64,000 nt of DNA from Devosia sp. Root685 (GTDB taxonomy: Bacteria > Pseudomonadota > Alphaproteobacteria > Rhizobiales > Devosiaceae). The notes below the pieces were generated by a model. The model did not search any database. It was not told where the DNA came from and worked only from the letters and a program-made list of their open reading frames with translations. The DNA lies in NCBI RefSeq assembly GCF_001427875.1, contig NZ_LMHK01000002.1, positions 927,436-991,435 of the forward strand. Reading direction: 5' to 3'. A program made the translations under genes and the position numbers. This document shows positions 26,422 to 35,673 of this stretch, piece after piece (position 1 is the first letter of the stretch; each line of letters opens with the position of its first letter).

Positions 26422-26553
26422 AGTAGCCTCATGGTGAGGTGCCCCGGGCTTCGCCCGGGGCCTCGAACCACGGGGCGTGGCACACTGGTTGAGGTGCCAC
26501 GCCCCCGTCCTTCGAGGCTACGCTACGCTTCGCACCTCAGGATGAGGGCTACT
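26422..26553. repeat. Long palindromic interspersed repeat, family A copy 1
   Basis: A 132-base imperfect palindrome opens with AGTAGCCTCATGGTGAGG and closes with its near complement ending in GGGCTACT, with inner GC-rich hairpins (CCCCGGGCTTCGCCCGGGG). A second copy lies at 59585-59713. Confidence 0.8.
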
Positions 26554-26574
26554 TATGGTGGGATGCCATTTGAT

Positions 26575-26647
26575 ATCCCTCACCCGGCTGAAGGCCCCCT
26601 CACCCGGCCCTATGGGCCGACCTCTCCCCCAAAGGGAGAGGTGGGTG
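26575..26647. repeat. GC-rich intergenic repeat (CTCACCCGGC/TCTCCCCCAAAGGGAGAGG type)
   Basis: Two CCTCACCCGGC units are followed by CTCTCCCCCAAAGGGAGAG, a palindromic unit of the sort scattered through Hyphomicrobiales genomes. It abuts the 3' end of the vWA gene and may act as its terminator. Confidence 0.5.
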
Positions 26648-26656
26648 GCTCACAAT

Positions 26657-28702
26657 CTACTTTGCGTCTGGCTCCAGCATGGCGGCGTCCTGCACCAGCC
26701 GGATGAATTCGGCGCGGTAGCCGCTTTCGTCTGTGCCGCGGCTGGCTTTGGCGAGTGCGAGGATTTCGGCCCAGGTCATGTCGGTGCCATAGACGCTGCC
26801 TTTGAGCTTTTGGCCGAAGGCGGCGACGGCGGTGGCGAACTGGGCGTCAATACCGGCCGCCGCGATGTCGTCATAGGTGACTTCGGGGGTAACGGGCTGC
26901 TCGATCAACTGACTGACGCTTTCGCCGGGCAGCTTGTAGCGCATTTTCAAAAACGCGATTTCGTCGCTGCCGCCGGTCGTGGCCTCGCTATTGCCATAGC
27001 GCAGGGGATCGACCTGGCCTGACCCCGCCGGGGTGATTTCATAAAGCGCGGTGACCGTGTGACCGGCGCCGATATCGCCGGCATCCACCGCGTCATTGTT
27101 GAAATCTTCGCGTTCCAGATGCCGGGTTTCGTAGCCGATGAGCCGATATTCCGACACCAGAGCGGGGTTGAACTCGACCTGGATTTTGACGTCCTGGGCA
27201 ATGGTATGGAGCGTGCCGCCGACTTCCTCGACCAGCACCTTTTTGGCTTCGGCGAAGTTGGAAATGTAGCTGGCATTGCCATTGCCGTTCTGGGCGAGGG
27301 CCTGCATGGTCGCATCGTCGAGATTGCCGCGGCCGAAGCCGAGCACCGAGAGGCTGATCCCCGACTGGCGCTTCTTGGCGATGAACTGTTTTAAGGCATC
27401 AGGATCATCGATGCCGACATTGAAGTCGCCATCGGTGGCAAGGATGACGCGATTGGTGCCGGAGGTCTTGCCCTCTTCGGCGAGGCGATAGGCAAGCTCG
27501 ATACCATCGGCGCCGGCCGTCGAGCCCCCTGCCCCCAATTCATCGAGCGCTGAAAGGATTTTGGCCTTTTCATTCGCCTTGGTCGGATCGAGAACGACAC
27601 CGGCCGAACCGGCATAGGCGACGATCGAGACCGTATCATCATCCGAAAGCTGATCGAGCAGCAGCGCGAAGGAGCGCTTGAGGAGCGGCAGCTTGTCGGG
27701 CTCGTCCATCGAACCGGATGTATCGATGAGGAAAACGAGATTGCTCGGCGCGATCGCTTCGGCTGGCGGCTCATAGCCACGAATGCCGATCGAAAGGATC
27801 TGCGTCTTGGCGTTCCATGGCGTCGGGAAGACTTTCAGGGTCGGCTGGAAGGGCACCGTGGCGCTGGGGGCGGCGGGATAATCATAGGGGAAATAATTGA
27901 TCAGCTCCTCGATGCGCACGGCATCGGGCTCGGGGAGATAGCCGTCTTCAAGCATGCGCCTGACATAGGAATAGCTGGCGGTATCGACATCGATGGAGAA
28001 AGTGGACACTGGTTCTTCGGCGGCGATTTTGAGGCGCTGCTCGTCAAAGCTGGTGAACTGATCCCCGCTCGGCTGGGGCGCCATGCGGCTCGCTTCATCG
28101 GCGAAAACGCTCTGCTGCTTGGCAAGGCCCCCAGCGGGCGCGCCATAAGCCTCGTTCTGGACAGCCGAGAGCGATTGCGTAATCGCCGGGGCGGGCGCCG
28201 GCATGGTGGAGGGCGGCACGGCCATGCGCATTTCGGGCGCGGCTTCGCTTTCGAGCAGCATGGGTTCGGGGGCGGCGATGGCGTCGCTATCGGCAGCGGC
28301 CGGAGCCTGCTGCACGGCGATTTCGGCGACCTCGTTGCGCGCCCGAGCCGAACCCGGATCGGTGGCGGGCGCGGAAATTTGCGGGCGCGGGACCGGATTG
28401 ACCGAGGTCATCGCCGTCGTCGAATAGAGTTGATAGCCGAGCGGCAGCAAAAGGAGGGCGACGGCCGCAGTGCCAACGGGAATGCGCATGTCCATGATCG
28501 AAAATCCTTTGAAGATCGACGTGATGGACATGTGACGGCGGCGGCGATCCGATCCTTGGGTTTCGGACGCGGTTTTTTTTGCCTCGGTCTCGGCAAAGGC
28601 AGCGCGAGCGGCGGCGAGCGCGGCGGCCTTGGCCCCGGCACGCGGCGGCGGCACTGCTGTATTGCCAAGATTTTCGAACGGATCGGGGCGGTGATCGGTC
28701 AT
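26657..28702 (-). CDS. Membrane-anchored vWA-domain protein (YfbK-like)
   Basis: The 681-residue protein has a charged N-terminus, one hydrophobic segment near residues 72-90, an Ala/Pro-rich stretch, a short YfbK-type domain around ISTFSIDVDTASYSYVRRML, then a vWA domain. The metal-binding MIDAS motif is LIDTSGSMDEPDK, with the later TDGDFNVG loop. The C-terminus resembles DUF3520. Members bind ligands extracytoplasmically in a metal-dependent way; the partner is unknown. It is translationally coupled (ATGA) to the upstream ECF sigma gene. The long N-terminus before the membrane span may interact with the sigma factor as an anti-sigma-like tail, which is inference. Confidence 0.88.
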   Translation of the reverse strand: MTDHRPDPFENLGNTAVPPPRAGAKAAALAAARAAFAETEAKKTASETQGSDRRRRHMSITSIFKGFSIMDMRIPVGTAAVALLLLPLGYQLYSTTAMTSVNPVPRPQISAPATDPGSARARNEVAEIAVQQAPAAADSDAIAAPEPMLLESEAAPEMRMAVPPSTMPAPAPAITQSLSAVQNEAYGAPAGGLAKQQSVFADEASRMAPQPSGDQFTSFDEQRLKIAAEEPVSTFSIDVDTASYSYVRRMLEDGYLPEPDAVRIEELINYFPYDYPAAPSATVPFQPTLKVFPTPWNAKTQILSIGIRGYEPPAEAIAPSNLVFLIDTSGSMDEPDKLPLLKRSFALLLDQLSDDDTVSIVAYAGSAGVVLDPTKANEKAKILSALDELGAGGSTAGADGIELAYRLAEEGKTSGTNRVILATDGDFNVGIDDPDALKQFIAKKRQSGISLSVLGFGRGNLDDATMQALAQNGNGNASYISNFAEAKKVLVEEVGGTLHTIAQDVKIQVEFNPALVSEYRLIGYETRHLEREDFNNDAVDAGDIGAGHTVTALYEITPAGSGQVDPLRYGNSEATTGGSDEIAFLKMRYKLPGESVSQLIEQPVTPEVTYDDIAAAGIDAQFATAVAAFGQKLKGSVYGTDMTWAEILALAKASRGTDESGYRAEFIRLVQDAAMLEPDAK

Positions 28703-29268
28703 AGGAGCCCCCTCAAGGTCTTGCGGGCTTCGTGGACGTGAAAGGAAACGGTGGCCTCCTTGATCCCCATGATCTCGGCGGCCTTGGCGTGGCTCAATTC
28801 TTCGGCATAAACGAGCAGCACGGCATCGCGCTGCTTTTCAGGAAGGGTGCGGACCGCCGACCAGAGCTGGCTGCTGGTTGCAGCGTCTTCTTGGGCCGGC
28901 GGTTCCTCGGTGGGGACGATTTCGGCATAGGCATCGACATGGGCGCCGCGGCGGCGGCCGGCGCGTTGCCAATCGCGCACCATATTGAGCGTGATACGAT
29001 AGACCCAGCTCGAAAAGGCGCTGCGGCCATCGAAGGATTTGAGCGCGGCCCCGAGGCGCACGCAGACATCCTGCGCGATGTCTTCGGCATCGTGCCCATT
29101 GCCACACCAGCGCCAGGCGGTGCGGTAGATGCGCTCATATTGGTCTTCGATCAGCTCGGCAAAAGCCTCGGCATCGCCATTCTGGGCGCGCCGAACCAGC
29201 GCCTCGGTCAAGGCGGCCATTGGATCGGATATGGATGCGGCAGTCAGTCCCACCAATCGTGCCTGCAC
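28699..29268 (-). CDS. ECF-type RNA polymerase sigma factor
   Basis: The product (189 residues from GTG 29268) shows sigma region 2 (AFAELIEDQYERIYRTAWRW and DAEDIAQDVCVRLGAAL) and region 4 (LPEKQRDAVLLVYAEELSHA with AAEIMGIKEATVSFHVHEAR). There is no region 3, as expected of ECF factors. The GTG is preferred because AGAGG precedes it by seven bases; a TTG at 29319 would add 17 residues. It is coupled to the vWA membrane protein, which probably regulates it or is its output. Confidence 0.9.
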   Translation of the reverse strand: MQARLVGLTAASISDPMAALTEALVRRAQNGDAEAFAELIEDQYERIYRTAWRWCGNGHDAEDIAQDVCVRLGAALKSFDGRSAFSSWVYRITLNMVRDWQRAGRRRGAHVDAYAEIVPTEEPPAQEDAATSSQLWSAVRTLPEKQRDAVLLVYAEELSHAKAAEIMGIKEATVSFHVHEARKTLRGLL

Positions 29269-29360
29269 AGAAAGCCTCTTTGCAGCTAGTTTAGCTTTAA
29301 GACGCCGGTGCCGCTGCAATCCTTTGGTCGTCGCGGAAATTTTTCTGTATGGAGACGAGC

Positions 29361-29534
29361 ATGTCCGAAAGCCCCTTCAAGCTCAACCGCACGCGTATCT
29401 TCATCCTCGCCATGGGGGCGCTGGTGGTGCTGATCGGCATTTCGATGATGATGGGCGGGCTGGGATCGTATCAGGAACTGCGCGAAGCCGCGAACGCGGC
29501 GCGGGAGCCGGTGGCGGAACCGGCGGGGCAGTAG
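29361..29534 (+). CDS. Small single-span membrane protein
   Basis: Starting at ATG 29361 (GGAG upstream), the 57-residue product has a basic N-terminus, one helix (RIFILAMGALVVLIGISMMM) and a short acidic-alanine tail. It is divergent from the ECF sigma gene. I do not recognise the family. Confidence 0.6.
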   Translation: MSESPFKLNRTRIFILAMGALVVLIGISMMMGGLGSYQELREAANAAREPVAEPAGQ

Positions 29535-29548
29535 GGCCCGGCGCTCAA

Positions 29549-29920
29549 ATGACGATTAGCGCCAAGAAATTCGTTTCGGATATCGCCGACAATTTCGAGG
29601 CTCTGCGGCCCGAATTCGAGGCAAGTCTTAGGGATAATTTTGGGGAAATAATTCCGCACCTCATTATGGCGGATTATTGCAGGGCAGTAATTTCGGCCGA
29701 TCCAGGTTCCACATGGGTAAGAGAGTTTCTATCCACTCTCGAAGAGAATTTCTCCGACTCGGAGGACGATGAGGTCAGCAACGCCATTGCTGTCTCGTTC
29801 GTTGAGCATCTTCCTCAATCAAACGAGAATCATGGCGTCGTGCCGATGTTGGGAAGAAAACTGCGGAACCAATACGAAGCCATCATGACGGTAGATGGCC
29901 CCCGGCCTGCGCCGGGGTGA
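29549..29920 (+). CDS. Small acidic protein resembling DUF7674
   Basis: The 123-residue protein from ATG 29549 is acidic and helical: FEASLRDNFGEIIPHLIMAD, then STWVREFLSTLEENFSD and IAVSFVEHLPQ. This pattern recalls DUF7674 proteins of unknown function; the match is from memory and moderate. Its DNA is visibly more AT-rich than both neighbours, hinting at transfer. It follows the small membrane gene by 14 bases but may have its own promoter. Confidence 0.6.
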   Translation: MTISAKKFVSDIADNFEALRPEFEASLRDNFGEIIPHLIMADYCRAVISADPGSTWVREFLSTLEENFSDSEDDEVSNAIAVSFVEHLPQSNENHGVVPMLGRKLRNQYEAIMTVDGPRPAPG

Positions 29921-29947
29921 CATCCTGTGTCGGGTATGAGGAGGTGC

Positions 29948-31099
29948 TCAGGCCACCAAAGCCTGTGGCACTGCTTCGGCGATAAACCCGCCGCCCAGCA
30001 CTTCGGCCGTCTGGCTGTCGTCGGCGTAAAAGACGCAGGCCTGGCCCGGCGAGATGCCGTATTCGCCGGTGACGAGGGTGACGAAAACCTCGCCGTTCTG
30101 CATCTGGATGACGGCGGGCTGGGGGCCGCGGGTGGAGCGGACCTTTACTTCGACCGGGGCGCCATTGCCGGCGCTGGCTTCGGCGAGGGGCGTGGCCCCG
30201 AGCCAATTGACATTGCGGAGCCTTACGGTGTGCGTCTTGAGGGCTTCGCGGGGGCCGACGATGACGCGGCCGGCGCGGTGGTCGAGCTTGACCACATAGA
30301 GCGGTTCGCCGGCGGCGACGCCGAGGCCTTTGCGCTGGCCGATGGTGTAATTGACGATGCCTTCATGGGTACCAAGCACGCGGCCATCGAGATGGACGAT
30401 CTCGCCCGTGGCCAGAGCCTCGGGGTGCATCTTGCGGATGATGTCGGCATATTTGCCCTGCGGCACGAAGCAGATGTCCTGGCTGTCGTGCTTTTCGGCG
30501 ATTTCGAGACCGAATTCGCGGGCGAGTTCGCGCACCCCCGGCTTGCTGAGGCCGCCGAGGGGGAAGCGCAGGAAATCGAGCTGGTCCTGGGTGGTCGCGA
30601 AGAGGAAATAGGTCTGGTCACGGTCTGAATCCACCGGGCGAAACAGCTGGCGGCGGCCGTCTTCGAGAAGGCGGGTCTGCACATAGTGGCCGGTGGCGAG
30701 GACGTCGGCGCCGAGGTCGCGGGCGACGGTCATCAGGTCGACGAATTTGACCGACTGGTTGCAGGCAATGCAGGGGACCGGGGTTTCGCCCTGCTGATAG
30801 GCATTGGCGAAGGGCTCGATCACCGAGGCTTTGAAGCGCTCTTCATAGTCGAGCACATAGTGCGGAATACCGAGCTTGGCGGCAACGCGGCGGGCGTCAT
30901 GAATGTCCTGCCCGGCGCAGCACGCCCCCTTGCGATGCGTGGCTTCGCCATGATCGTAAAGCTGCAGGGTGACGCCGATGACTTCATAGCCCTCTCGGGC
31001 GAGAACACCGGCAACGACGGAGGAATCGACGCCCCCGGACATGGCGACAACAACGCGCGTGTCCTCGGGACGCTTGGCGATATCAAGCGAATTCAACAT
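29948..31099 (-). CDS. mnmA: tRNA-specific 2-thiouridylase MnmA
   Basis: The 383-residue protein has the PP-loop [14 protein letters not shown], the first catalytic Cys in [10 protein letters not shown] and the second in [10 protein letters not shown], and the C-terminal beta barrel. It thiolates U34 in the anticodon of tRNAs for Lys, Glu and Gln, using ATP and a persulfide relay. Length and start (ATG 31099) are normal. It is a single gene, convergent with the DUF7674-like gene. Confidence 0.96.
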   Translation of the reverse strand: MLNSLDIAKRPEDTRVVVAMSGGVDSSVVAGVLAREGYEVIGVTLQLYDHGEATHRKGACCAGQDIHDARRVAAKLGIPHYVLDYEERFKASVIEPFANAYQQGETPVPCIACNQSVKFVDLMTVARDLGADVLATGHYVQTRLLEDGRRQLFRPVDSDRDQTYFLFATTQDQLDFLRFPLGGLSKPGVRELAREFGLEIAEKHDSQDICFVPQGKYADIIRKMHPEALATGEIVHLDGRVLGTHEGIVNYTIGQRKGLGVAAGEPLYVVKLDHRAGRVIVGPREALKTHTVRLRNVNWLGATPLAEASAGNGAPVEVKVRSTRGPQPAVIQMQNGEVFVTLVTGEYGISPGQACVFYADDSQTAEVLGGGFIAEAVPQALVA

Positions 31100-31324
31100 G
31101 TCTTTCCAATCCGGATGGGTTCAAGGGCCAACGGATAAGTGTAAGGGCGCGTCATACCGCCATTGGGCCATTCTGGCAATTGCCCAGCCCGGCAGGAATT
31201 GCCGGGTTGAGGGGCCAAACTGGCCCGAAGGGCATCGGAGACCGGGCGGGCGGCGTGGGGATGAGGGAGGGTTTTATGAGCCTAGAGGCCTGAAAACAAA
31301 GGGGTTTGAAAGGGCCGAAAGAAC

Positions 31325-31341
31325 TTGGCAAGGCGCTTGCA
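31325..31341 (+). promoter_or_regulatory. Candidate sigma-54 promoter for fliK-flgD
   Basis: TTGGCAAGGCGCTTGCA places GG and GC exactly ten bases apart, the -24/-12 arrangement of sigma-54 promoters (TGGCAC-N5-TTGCA). It ends 41 bases before the fliK GTG. A FlbD-type sigma-54 activator is encoded at 40513-41880, which would fit. Confidence 0.65.
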
Positions 31342-31382
31342 TTGTCCGGCAGGAGTTCTTTCGTGTTTGAAGAGGCGCAATC

Positions 31383-32831
31383 GTGGCTTCACAGCTGGTA
31401 AATCTTCTGGTCTCGACCGTGAGCGCGGCCGTCAAGCCCGCGCTGCCGGCCCCGGCGAAATCCGCCGAGCGGAACGACGACCAGTTCGCGCGCCTCCTCG
31501 ACAGCCCGCCTGCGAGCCCCAAGCGCGACGAGGCGCCGGCGGCCAAGGACAATACGGCAAGCGCCGACAACAAGCCGGCAAACACCGACGCCGGCGCGAA
31601 GTCCGCTAGCGATGCCAACGCAAAGCCCGCCAACGACGCCACCGAGACGGCGGCAGCCGCCCCGGCTGAGACCGCCAAGGACGACGAAACCAGCGAAGGC
31701 ACCGGCACCACATCGCTGGCCGATGCATTGCTGGCCGCACTCGCCGCGCTCGGGCTGAACGGGGAAGCAACGAAGGGCAAAGGCGAGGGTGATCTCGCCG
31801 ATCCGGCGGCGCTCAAAGATATCAAGGACGCGATCGGCGAACTGTCGCAGATGCTGGGTGTGGATGTCGCCACGCTGATGCAGCAATTGGCCGCGCTCGC
31901 CAAGAACGTTGCCGCCGAGGGTGGAGGCGAGGTCGAACTTGCCGCCAAGCTCAATGGCTGGCTCGGTGAGCGCCTTGGCGCAGCCGGCGTGACGCTCGAT
32001 GCCAATGTCGAAGCGAGCCTTGCCAAACTGATGAACGGGCTCGGCGATTTCGCCAAGGCCATTCCGGCCGAGCCGAAACTGGCCTCGGCCCAGCTGAAAC
32101 TGCCCGAGCCGGTACTGGCGGCCAAGATGGCAGTGACCGAGCCCAAGCTTGAGATTGCGGAGCCCGAACTCAAGGTCGAGCCGCAAAGCCTTGAACGCAA
32201 GGCGGAGGCAAAGCCGGTCGAGCCGGGCGATGCCGGCCAGAACAAGGCGCCCGTGCAGCAGGCCGCGCGGCAGAATGGTCCTCAGGACAACACTCTCAAC
32301 CTGACCCCGACAGCGGCCGCCGCGGCCCAGGCCGATACGCCCCCCCAGATCGATGCGGCAACGACGCCGCGCGTGGTGCAGACCGGCTATCAGACGAGCC
32401 AGCAGCAATTGAACCTGCCCCAGATCGCCTTCGAGCTGTCGCGTCAGGTGGGCGACGGCAATACGCGCTTCCAGATCCGGCTCGACCCGGCCGAGCTTGG
32501 GCGCATCGACGTCAAACTCGATATCGACAAAAATGGTCAGGTGCATGCGCGGCTGACGGTCGAAAAGGCGGAAACGCTCGACCTGATGCAGCGCGACCAG
32601 CGGGCGCTGGAAAAGGCCCTGCAGCAAGCGGGCCTTGATCAGAACAAGACCAATCTCGAATTCTCGCTCAAGCAGAACCCTTTCGCCGGTGATCAGAACC
32701 AGCGGCAGGGCGAGGAGCGCAGTGGGTCGGGCAGCGGCCAGGATAGCCAAGAGGAGACAGAAGTCTCCGCCCCCGCCATTACCCTTTATCGCGGCGCGCT
32801 CCAGGCGAGCGGGCTCAATATCCTGGCATAA
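31383..32831 (+). CDS. fliK: Flagellar hook-length control protein FliK
   Basis: The 482-residue protein begins at a GTG with AGAGG upstream. The first 330 residues are Ala, Lys, Pro and Asp-rich and low in complexity, as in FliK rulers. The conserved C-terminal domain is clear: FQIRLDPAELGRIDVKLDID, HARLTVEKAETLDLMQRDQRALEKALQQAGL. FliK is secreted, measures the hook and switches the export gate to filament substrates. flgD follows by 12 bases. Confidence 0.9.
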   Translation: MASQLVNLLVSTVSAAVKPALPAPAKSAERNDDQFARLLDSPPASPKRDEAPAAKDNTASADNKPANTDAGAKSASDANAKPANDATETAAAAPAETAKDDETSEGTGTTSLADALLAALAALGLNGEATKGKGEGDLADPAALKDIKDAIGELSQMLGVDVATLMQQLAALAKNVAAEGGGEVELAAKLNGWLGERLGAAGVTLDANVEASLAKLMNGLGDFAKAIPAEPKLASAQLKLPEPVLAAKMAVTEPKLEIAEPELKVEPQSLERKAEAKPVEPGDAGQNKAPVQQAARQNGPQDNTLNLTPTAAAAAQADTPPQIDAATTPRVVQTGYQTSQQQLNLPQIAFELSRQVGDGNTRFQIRLDPAELGRIDVKLDIDKNGQVHARLTVEKAETLDLMQRDQRALEKALQQAGLDQNKTNLEFSLKQNPFAGDQNQRQGEERSGSGSGQDSQEETEVSAPAITLYRGALQASGLNILA

Positions 32832-32843
32832 GGACGTTTTACC

Positions 32844-33530
32844 ATGGTCGACGGCATATCCAATTCGTCCGCTACGAATAACAGCTCGCTCAACTCTTCA
32901 CGCCAGACGCTCGCGCAGAACTTTGACACCTTCCTCTCGATCCTGACGACGCAGCTCAAGAACCAGAACCCGCTCGACCCGCTCGATACCAATCAGTTCA
33001 CCCAGCAGCTCGTGCAGTTCACCGGCGTCGAGCAGCAGCTCAAGACCAATACCTTCCTTGAAAGCCTCCTTGCCTCGACCCAGACCGCCGGCCGCATGGA
33101 CGCTGTGAGCTATATCGGCAAGCAGGTGACCGTTTCGGGCAAGACGACCCAGCTCACCGGCACCCACGCCATGTGGGGCTACAATGCCGAGGCCAATGTC
33201 GCCAACGCCACGATCACCATCAAGAACGCGCAGGGCAATGTCGTCTACACCCAGTCGGGCTCGCTCAACATGGGCGCCGGCACCTTCGCCTGGGACGGCA
33301 TCTCGTCGGACGGCCAGCCGCAGCCCGATGGCCTTTATACGATGAGCATCGACGGCACGAACCTGTCGGGCAAAACGGTCAAGGTCACGACCTCCGCCAT
33401 CGGTATCGTCAGCGCCGTCGACTTCTCGAGCGGCACGCCCATGGTCACCGTCGGCGCAGCCAAGGTGCCGCTGAGCGATATTTCGGAAGTGCGCATTCCC
33501 GACGCGCCGGCGACCCCCGATAAGGCCTGA
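32844..33530 (+). CDS. flgD: Flagellar hook capping protein FlgD
   Basis: The 228-residue protein has the FlgD N-terminal signature LSILTTQLKNQNPLDPLDTN and QFTGVEQQLKTN, then a FLIK-like and Ig-like fold (YTQSGSLNMGAGTFAWDGISSDG). It caps the growing hook and is discarded when the hook is complete. It is co-transcribed with fliK. Confidence 0.95.
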   Translation: MVDGISNSSATNNSSLNSSRQTLAQNFDTFLSILTTQLKNQNPLDPLDTNQFTQQLVQFTGVEQQLKTNTFLESLLASTQTAGRMDAVSYIGKQVTVSGKTTQLTGTHAMWGYNAEANVANATITIKNAQGNVVYTQSGSLNMGAGTFAWDGISSDGQPQPDGLYTMSIDGTNLSGKTVKVTTSAIGIVSAVDFSSGTPMVTVGAAKVPLSDISEVRIPDAPATPDKA

Positions 33531-33564
33531 TGCAGGGTGGCGGAGGCGTCCCGGCGCATACGCG

Positions 33565-34488
33565 TCAGGCCTCCGCCGCGATCTTGAGCCCGGCCAATTG
33601 CTCGGACACCTGCCAGAGGCGACGGGCGACGGAGGGATCGGTTGCCCGGTCCGGGATTTTGGAGAGGGCCGGATAGCCACGCGTTTCACTGAGGGCATGG
33701 GGTCCATAATAGGCGCCCGGTGCTGCATCCTCGGCGGTCGCGGCAAACAGCGTTGGCAAGGCGCCCTGCGCTGCCGGCTGGAACAAAAACCACATGGCGG
33801 AGCGCGCCGCGCTCATCAGGCTGCCCCGGCCGGGCGCATTGTGCAAAAGCTCGGTGCGCGAAACACCGGGATGGGCGGCAATGCTGGTCATGCCCCAGCC
33901 TTCCGCCGTGCTGCGGCGCTGCAGCTCGAACGCGAATATCAGGCAGGCGAGCTTGGATTGGCTATAGGCCCGCATGGGGATATAGGTCTTGCGACTTTGC
34001 ATGTCCTCGAAATCAATCCGTCCCTGTCGCGCGGCAACGCTGGAGAGGCTGATGACACGAGGCTGCTTCCCGCGCCGCAGCAGCGGCACCAAATGCGCCG
34101 TGAGTGCGAAATGCCCGAGATAATTGGTGCCGAACTGCAATTCGAAACCATCGGCGGTTTCCTGCCGTTCAGGCGGCACCATGACGCCCGCATTGTTGAT
34201 GAGGAGATCGAGGCTTTCCAACTGGCCGCCGAGGCGCCTGGCGAAATCCTCGACGGACCTGAGGCTGGCAAGGTCAAGGCTTTCGAAGCGCACCGGGGCA
34301 CCCGGCACGGCCTCGCGGATGCGGGCGACGGCCTCGGCGCCCTTTTGCGCATTGCGGCCGGCGAGAATGACATCGGCCCCGGCCCGCGCCAGAGCCAGCG
34401 CATCCTCATAGCCAAGGCCGCCCGTGCCGGTGACGACGGCCGACCGGCCCTGTTGCGGCGGAATATCTGCTTCAACCCACTTTTTCAT
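33565..34488 (-). CDS. Short-chain dehydrogenase/reductase
   Basis: The 307-residue protein has the NAD(P) motif VTGTGGLGYE, the structural NNAG (LLINNAGVMVPPE), catalytic Ser in ISLSSVAA and the YSQSK Tyr/Lys pair. It belongs to the extended retinol-dehydrogenase-like group; the substrate is unknown. ATG 34488 has GAAGGG upstream; an ATG at 34509 is an alternative. It is divergent from a tetR gene with two operators between, so the TetR probably controls it. Confidence 0.88.
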   Translation of the reverse strand: MKKWVEADIPPQQGRSAVVTGTGGLGYEDALALARAGADVILAGRNAQKGAEAVARIREAVPGAPVRFESLDLASLRSVEDFARRLGGQLESLDLLINNAGVMVPPERQETADGFELQFGTNYLGHFALTAHLVPLLRRGKQPRVISLSSVAARQGRIDFEDMQSRKTYIPMRAYSQSKLACLIFAFELQRRSTAEGWGMTSIAAHPGVSRTELLHNAPGRGSLMSAARSAMWFLFQPAAQGALPTLFAATAEDAAPGAYYGPHALSETRGYPALSKIPDRATDPSVARRLWQVSEQLAGLKIAAEA

Positions 34489-34512
34489 CAGTCTCGACCC
34501 TTCTTGCATTTA

Positions 34513-34549
34513 TGCACTCAGTGCAAAAATATATATTGCACCCAGTGCA
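34513..34549. promoter_or_regulatory. Two tandem TetR operators
   Basis: TGCACTCAGTGCA (34513-34525) is a perfect palindrome around one base, and TGCACCCAGTGCA (34537-34549) is its near copy, with centres 24 bases apart. They lie between the divergent SDR and tetR genes, flanked by ATATATAT-like promoter sequence. Confidence 0.75.
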
Positions 34550-34571
34550 GAAATTTCAAGAGGTCTGCGCA

Positions 34572-35168
34572 ATGACCACGCCAGATGACGCCGGAGGTGT
34601 GCGGGAGAAGAAGCGGCGAGAGACGCGGCAGCGCATCGTCGAAGCGGGCCTGGGGCTCTTCAAGGCCAATGGCTATGAAGCGACGACGCTCGACGCCATC
34701 GCCGCTGCGGCGGGCATTTCGCGCCGCACCTTCTTTCACTATTTCAAGTCCAAGGACGAAATACTGATCTCGATGCAGGCCGGGCTCGGGGAGCAATTGT
34801 CGGCAGCGATCGGCAGGGAACCTGCCGAAAAGTGCCCGCTTACCGCCCTGCGCGATGCCATGCTGGGCCTTGTCACGCCCTACGCTCCCGCCGAGCTGCT
34901 TGTTATCGACAAGCTGATGCGCTCGAGCGAGATCGTGCAGGCCCGCAAGCAGGCGAGCTATATAAGGGATGAAGCCTTGGTGCTTTCGGCCTTGCGCGAA
35001 CACTGGCCCGGTGAACCCGAACCGCAGATGCGGCTCCTTGCCAGCTTTGCCATCGCGACCGTCCGCCTCTCGCTCGATAGCTTCAGCCGCGAGGAGGGAA
35101 GGCGCTCGCTCGCCACGCTCGTCGAGGAAAGCTTTGAGGCACTGGAGCAGCTCACCCAGCGCAGATGA
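34572..35168 (+). CDS. TetR-family transcriptional regulator
   Basis: From ATG 34572 the 198-residue protein has the TetR HTH: RQRIVEAGLGLFKANGYEAT, TLDAIAAAAGISRRTFFHYF, KSKDEIL. The C-terminal ligand domain resembles the TetR_C group with MftR-like ends. It probably represses itself and the divergent SDR gene through the duplicated palindromes. Confidence 0.88.
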   Translation: MTTPDDAGGVREKKRRETRQRIVEAGLGLFKANGYEATTLDAIAAAAGISRRTFFHYFKSKDEILISMQAGLGEQLSAAIGREPAEKCPLTALRDAMLGLVTPYAPAELLVIDKLMRSSEIVQARKQASYIRDEALVLSALREHWPGEPEPQMRLLASFAIATVRLSLDSFSREEGRRSLATLVEESFEALEQLTQRR

Positions 35169-35298
35169 AGTCCCGATGACGGTTCAATTGATTGATTTTC
35201 CGTCGTATTCTTAACTGGTTGTAAGTTTCCTTTTAGCGGTATCTTAAGGTCAACGGCCTACTCTTCCTCGCATATGGTCAGGTTGAGTAGAGAGTAAA

Positions 35299-35577
35299 AT
35301 GACCGTACAGATGCGTCCTCGCGTAAAGTACGTTATCGGTCCGGACGGCAGCCCGCTCACTATTGCGGATCTGCCTCCAGCCAACACCCGACGTTGGGTA
35401 ATTCGCCGCAAGGCGGAAGTCGTTGCTGCCGTGCGTGGTGGTCTCCTGAGCCTCGAAGAGGCTTGTGAACGCTACACGCTCAGCGTCGATGAATTCCTCA
35501 ACTGGCAGGCTGCCATCGACAAGCATGGCCTTGCCGGTCTGCGGACGACCTGGATTCAGCACTACCGAGAGGGCTGA
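35299..35577 (+). CDS. sciP: SciP (DUF1153), antagonist of CtrA
   Basis: The 92-residue protein is the DUF1153 helix-turn-helix: YVIGPDGSPLTIADLPPANT, RRWVIRRKAEVVAAVRGGLL, SLEEACERYTLSVDEFLNWQ. In Caulobacter SciP binds DNA and CtrA and shuts off CtrA-activated genes early in the cell cycle. Its presence close to fliF and ctrA fits that circuit. A strong terminator follows. Confidence 0.95.
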   Translation: MTVQMRPRVKYVIGPDGSPLTIADLPPANTRRWVIRRKAEVVAAVRGGLLSLEEACERYTLSVDEFLNWQAAIDKHGLAGLRTTWIQHYREG

Positions 35578-35602
35578 ATCCCGGTTCACCACTAGAGCGT
35601 AG

Positions 35603-35631
35603 CCCCCACGGCCCGAGGCCCTGGGGGTTTT
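35603..35631 (+). terminator. Rho-independent terminator of sciP
   Basis: CCCCCA and TGGGGG close a GC-rich stem-loop followed by TTTT, 25 bases after the sciP stop. Confidence 0.8.
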
Positions 35632-35673
35632 GCGCGTTTTGGAGGCTGTTTCCAGCCAAGGGCGGAAGGCGGT

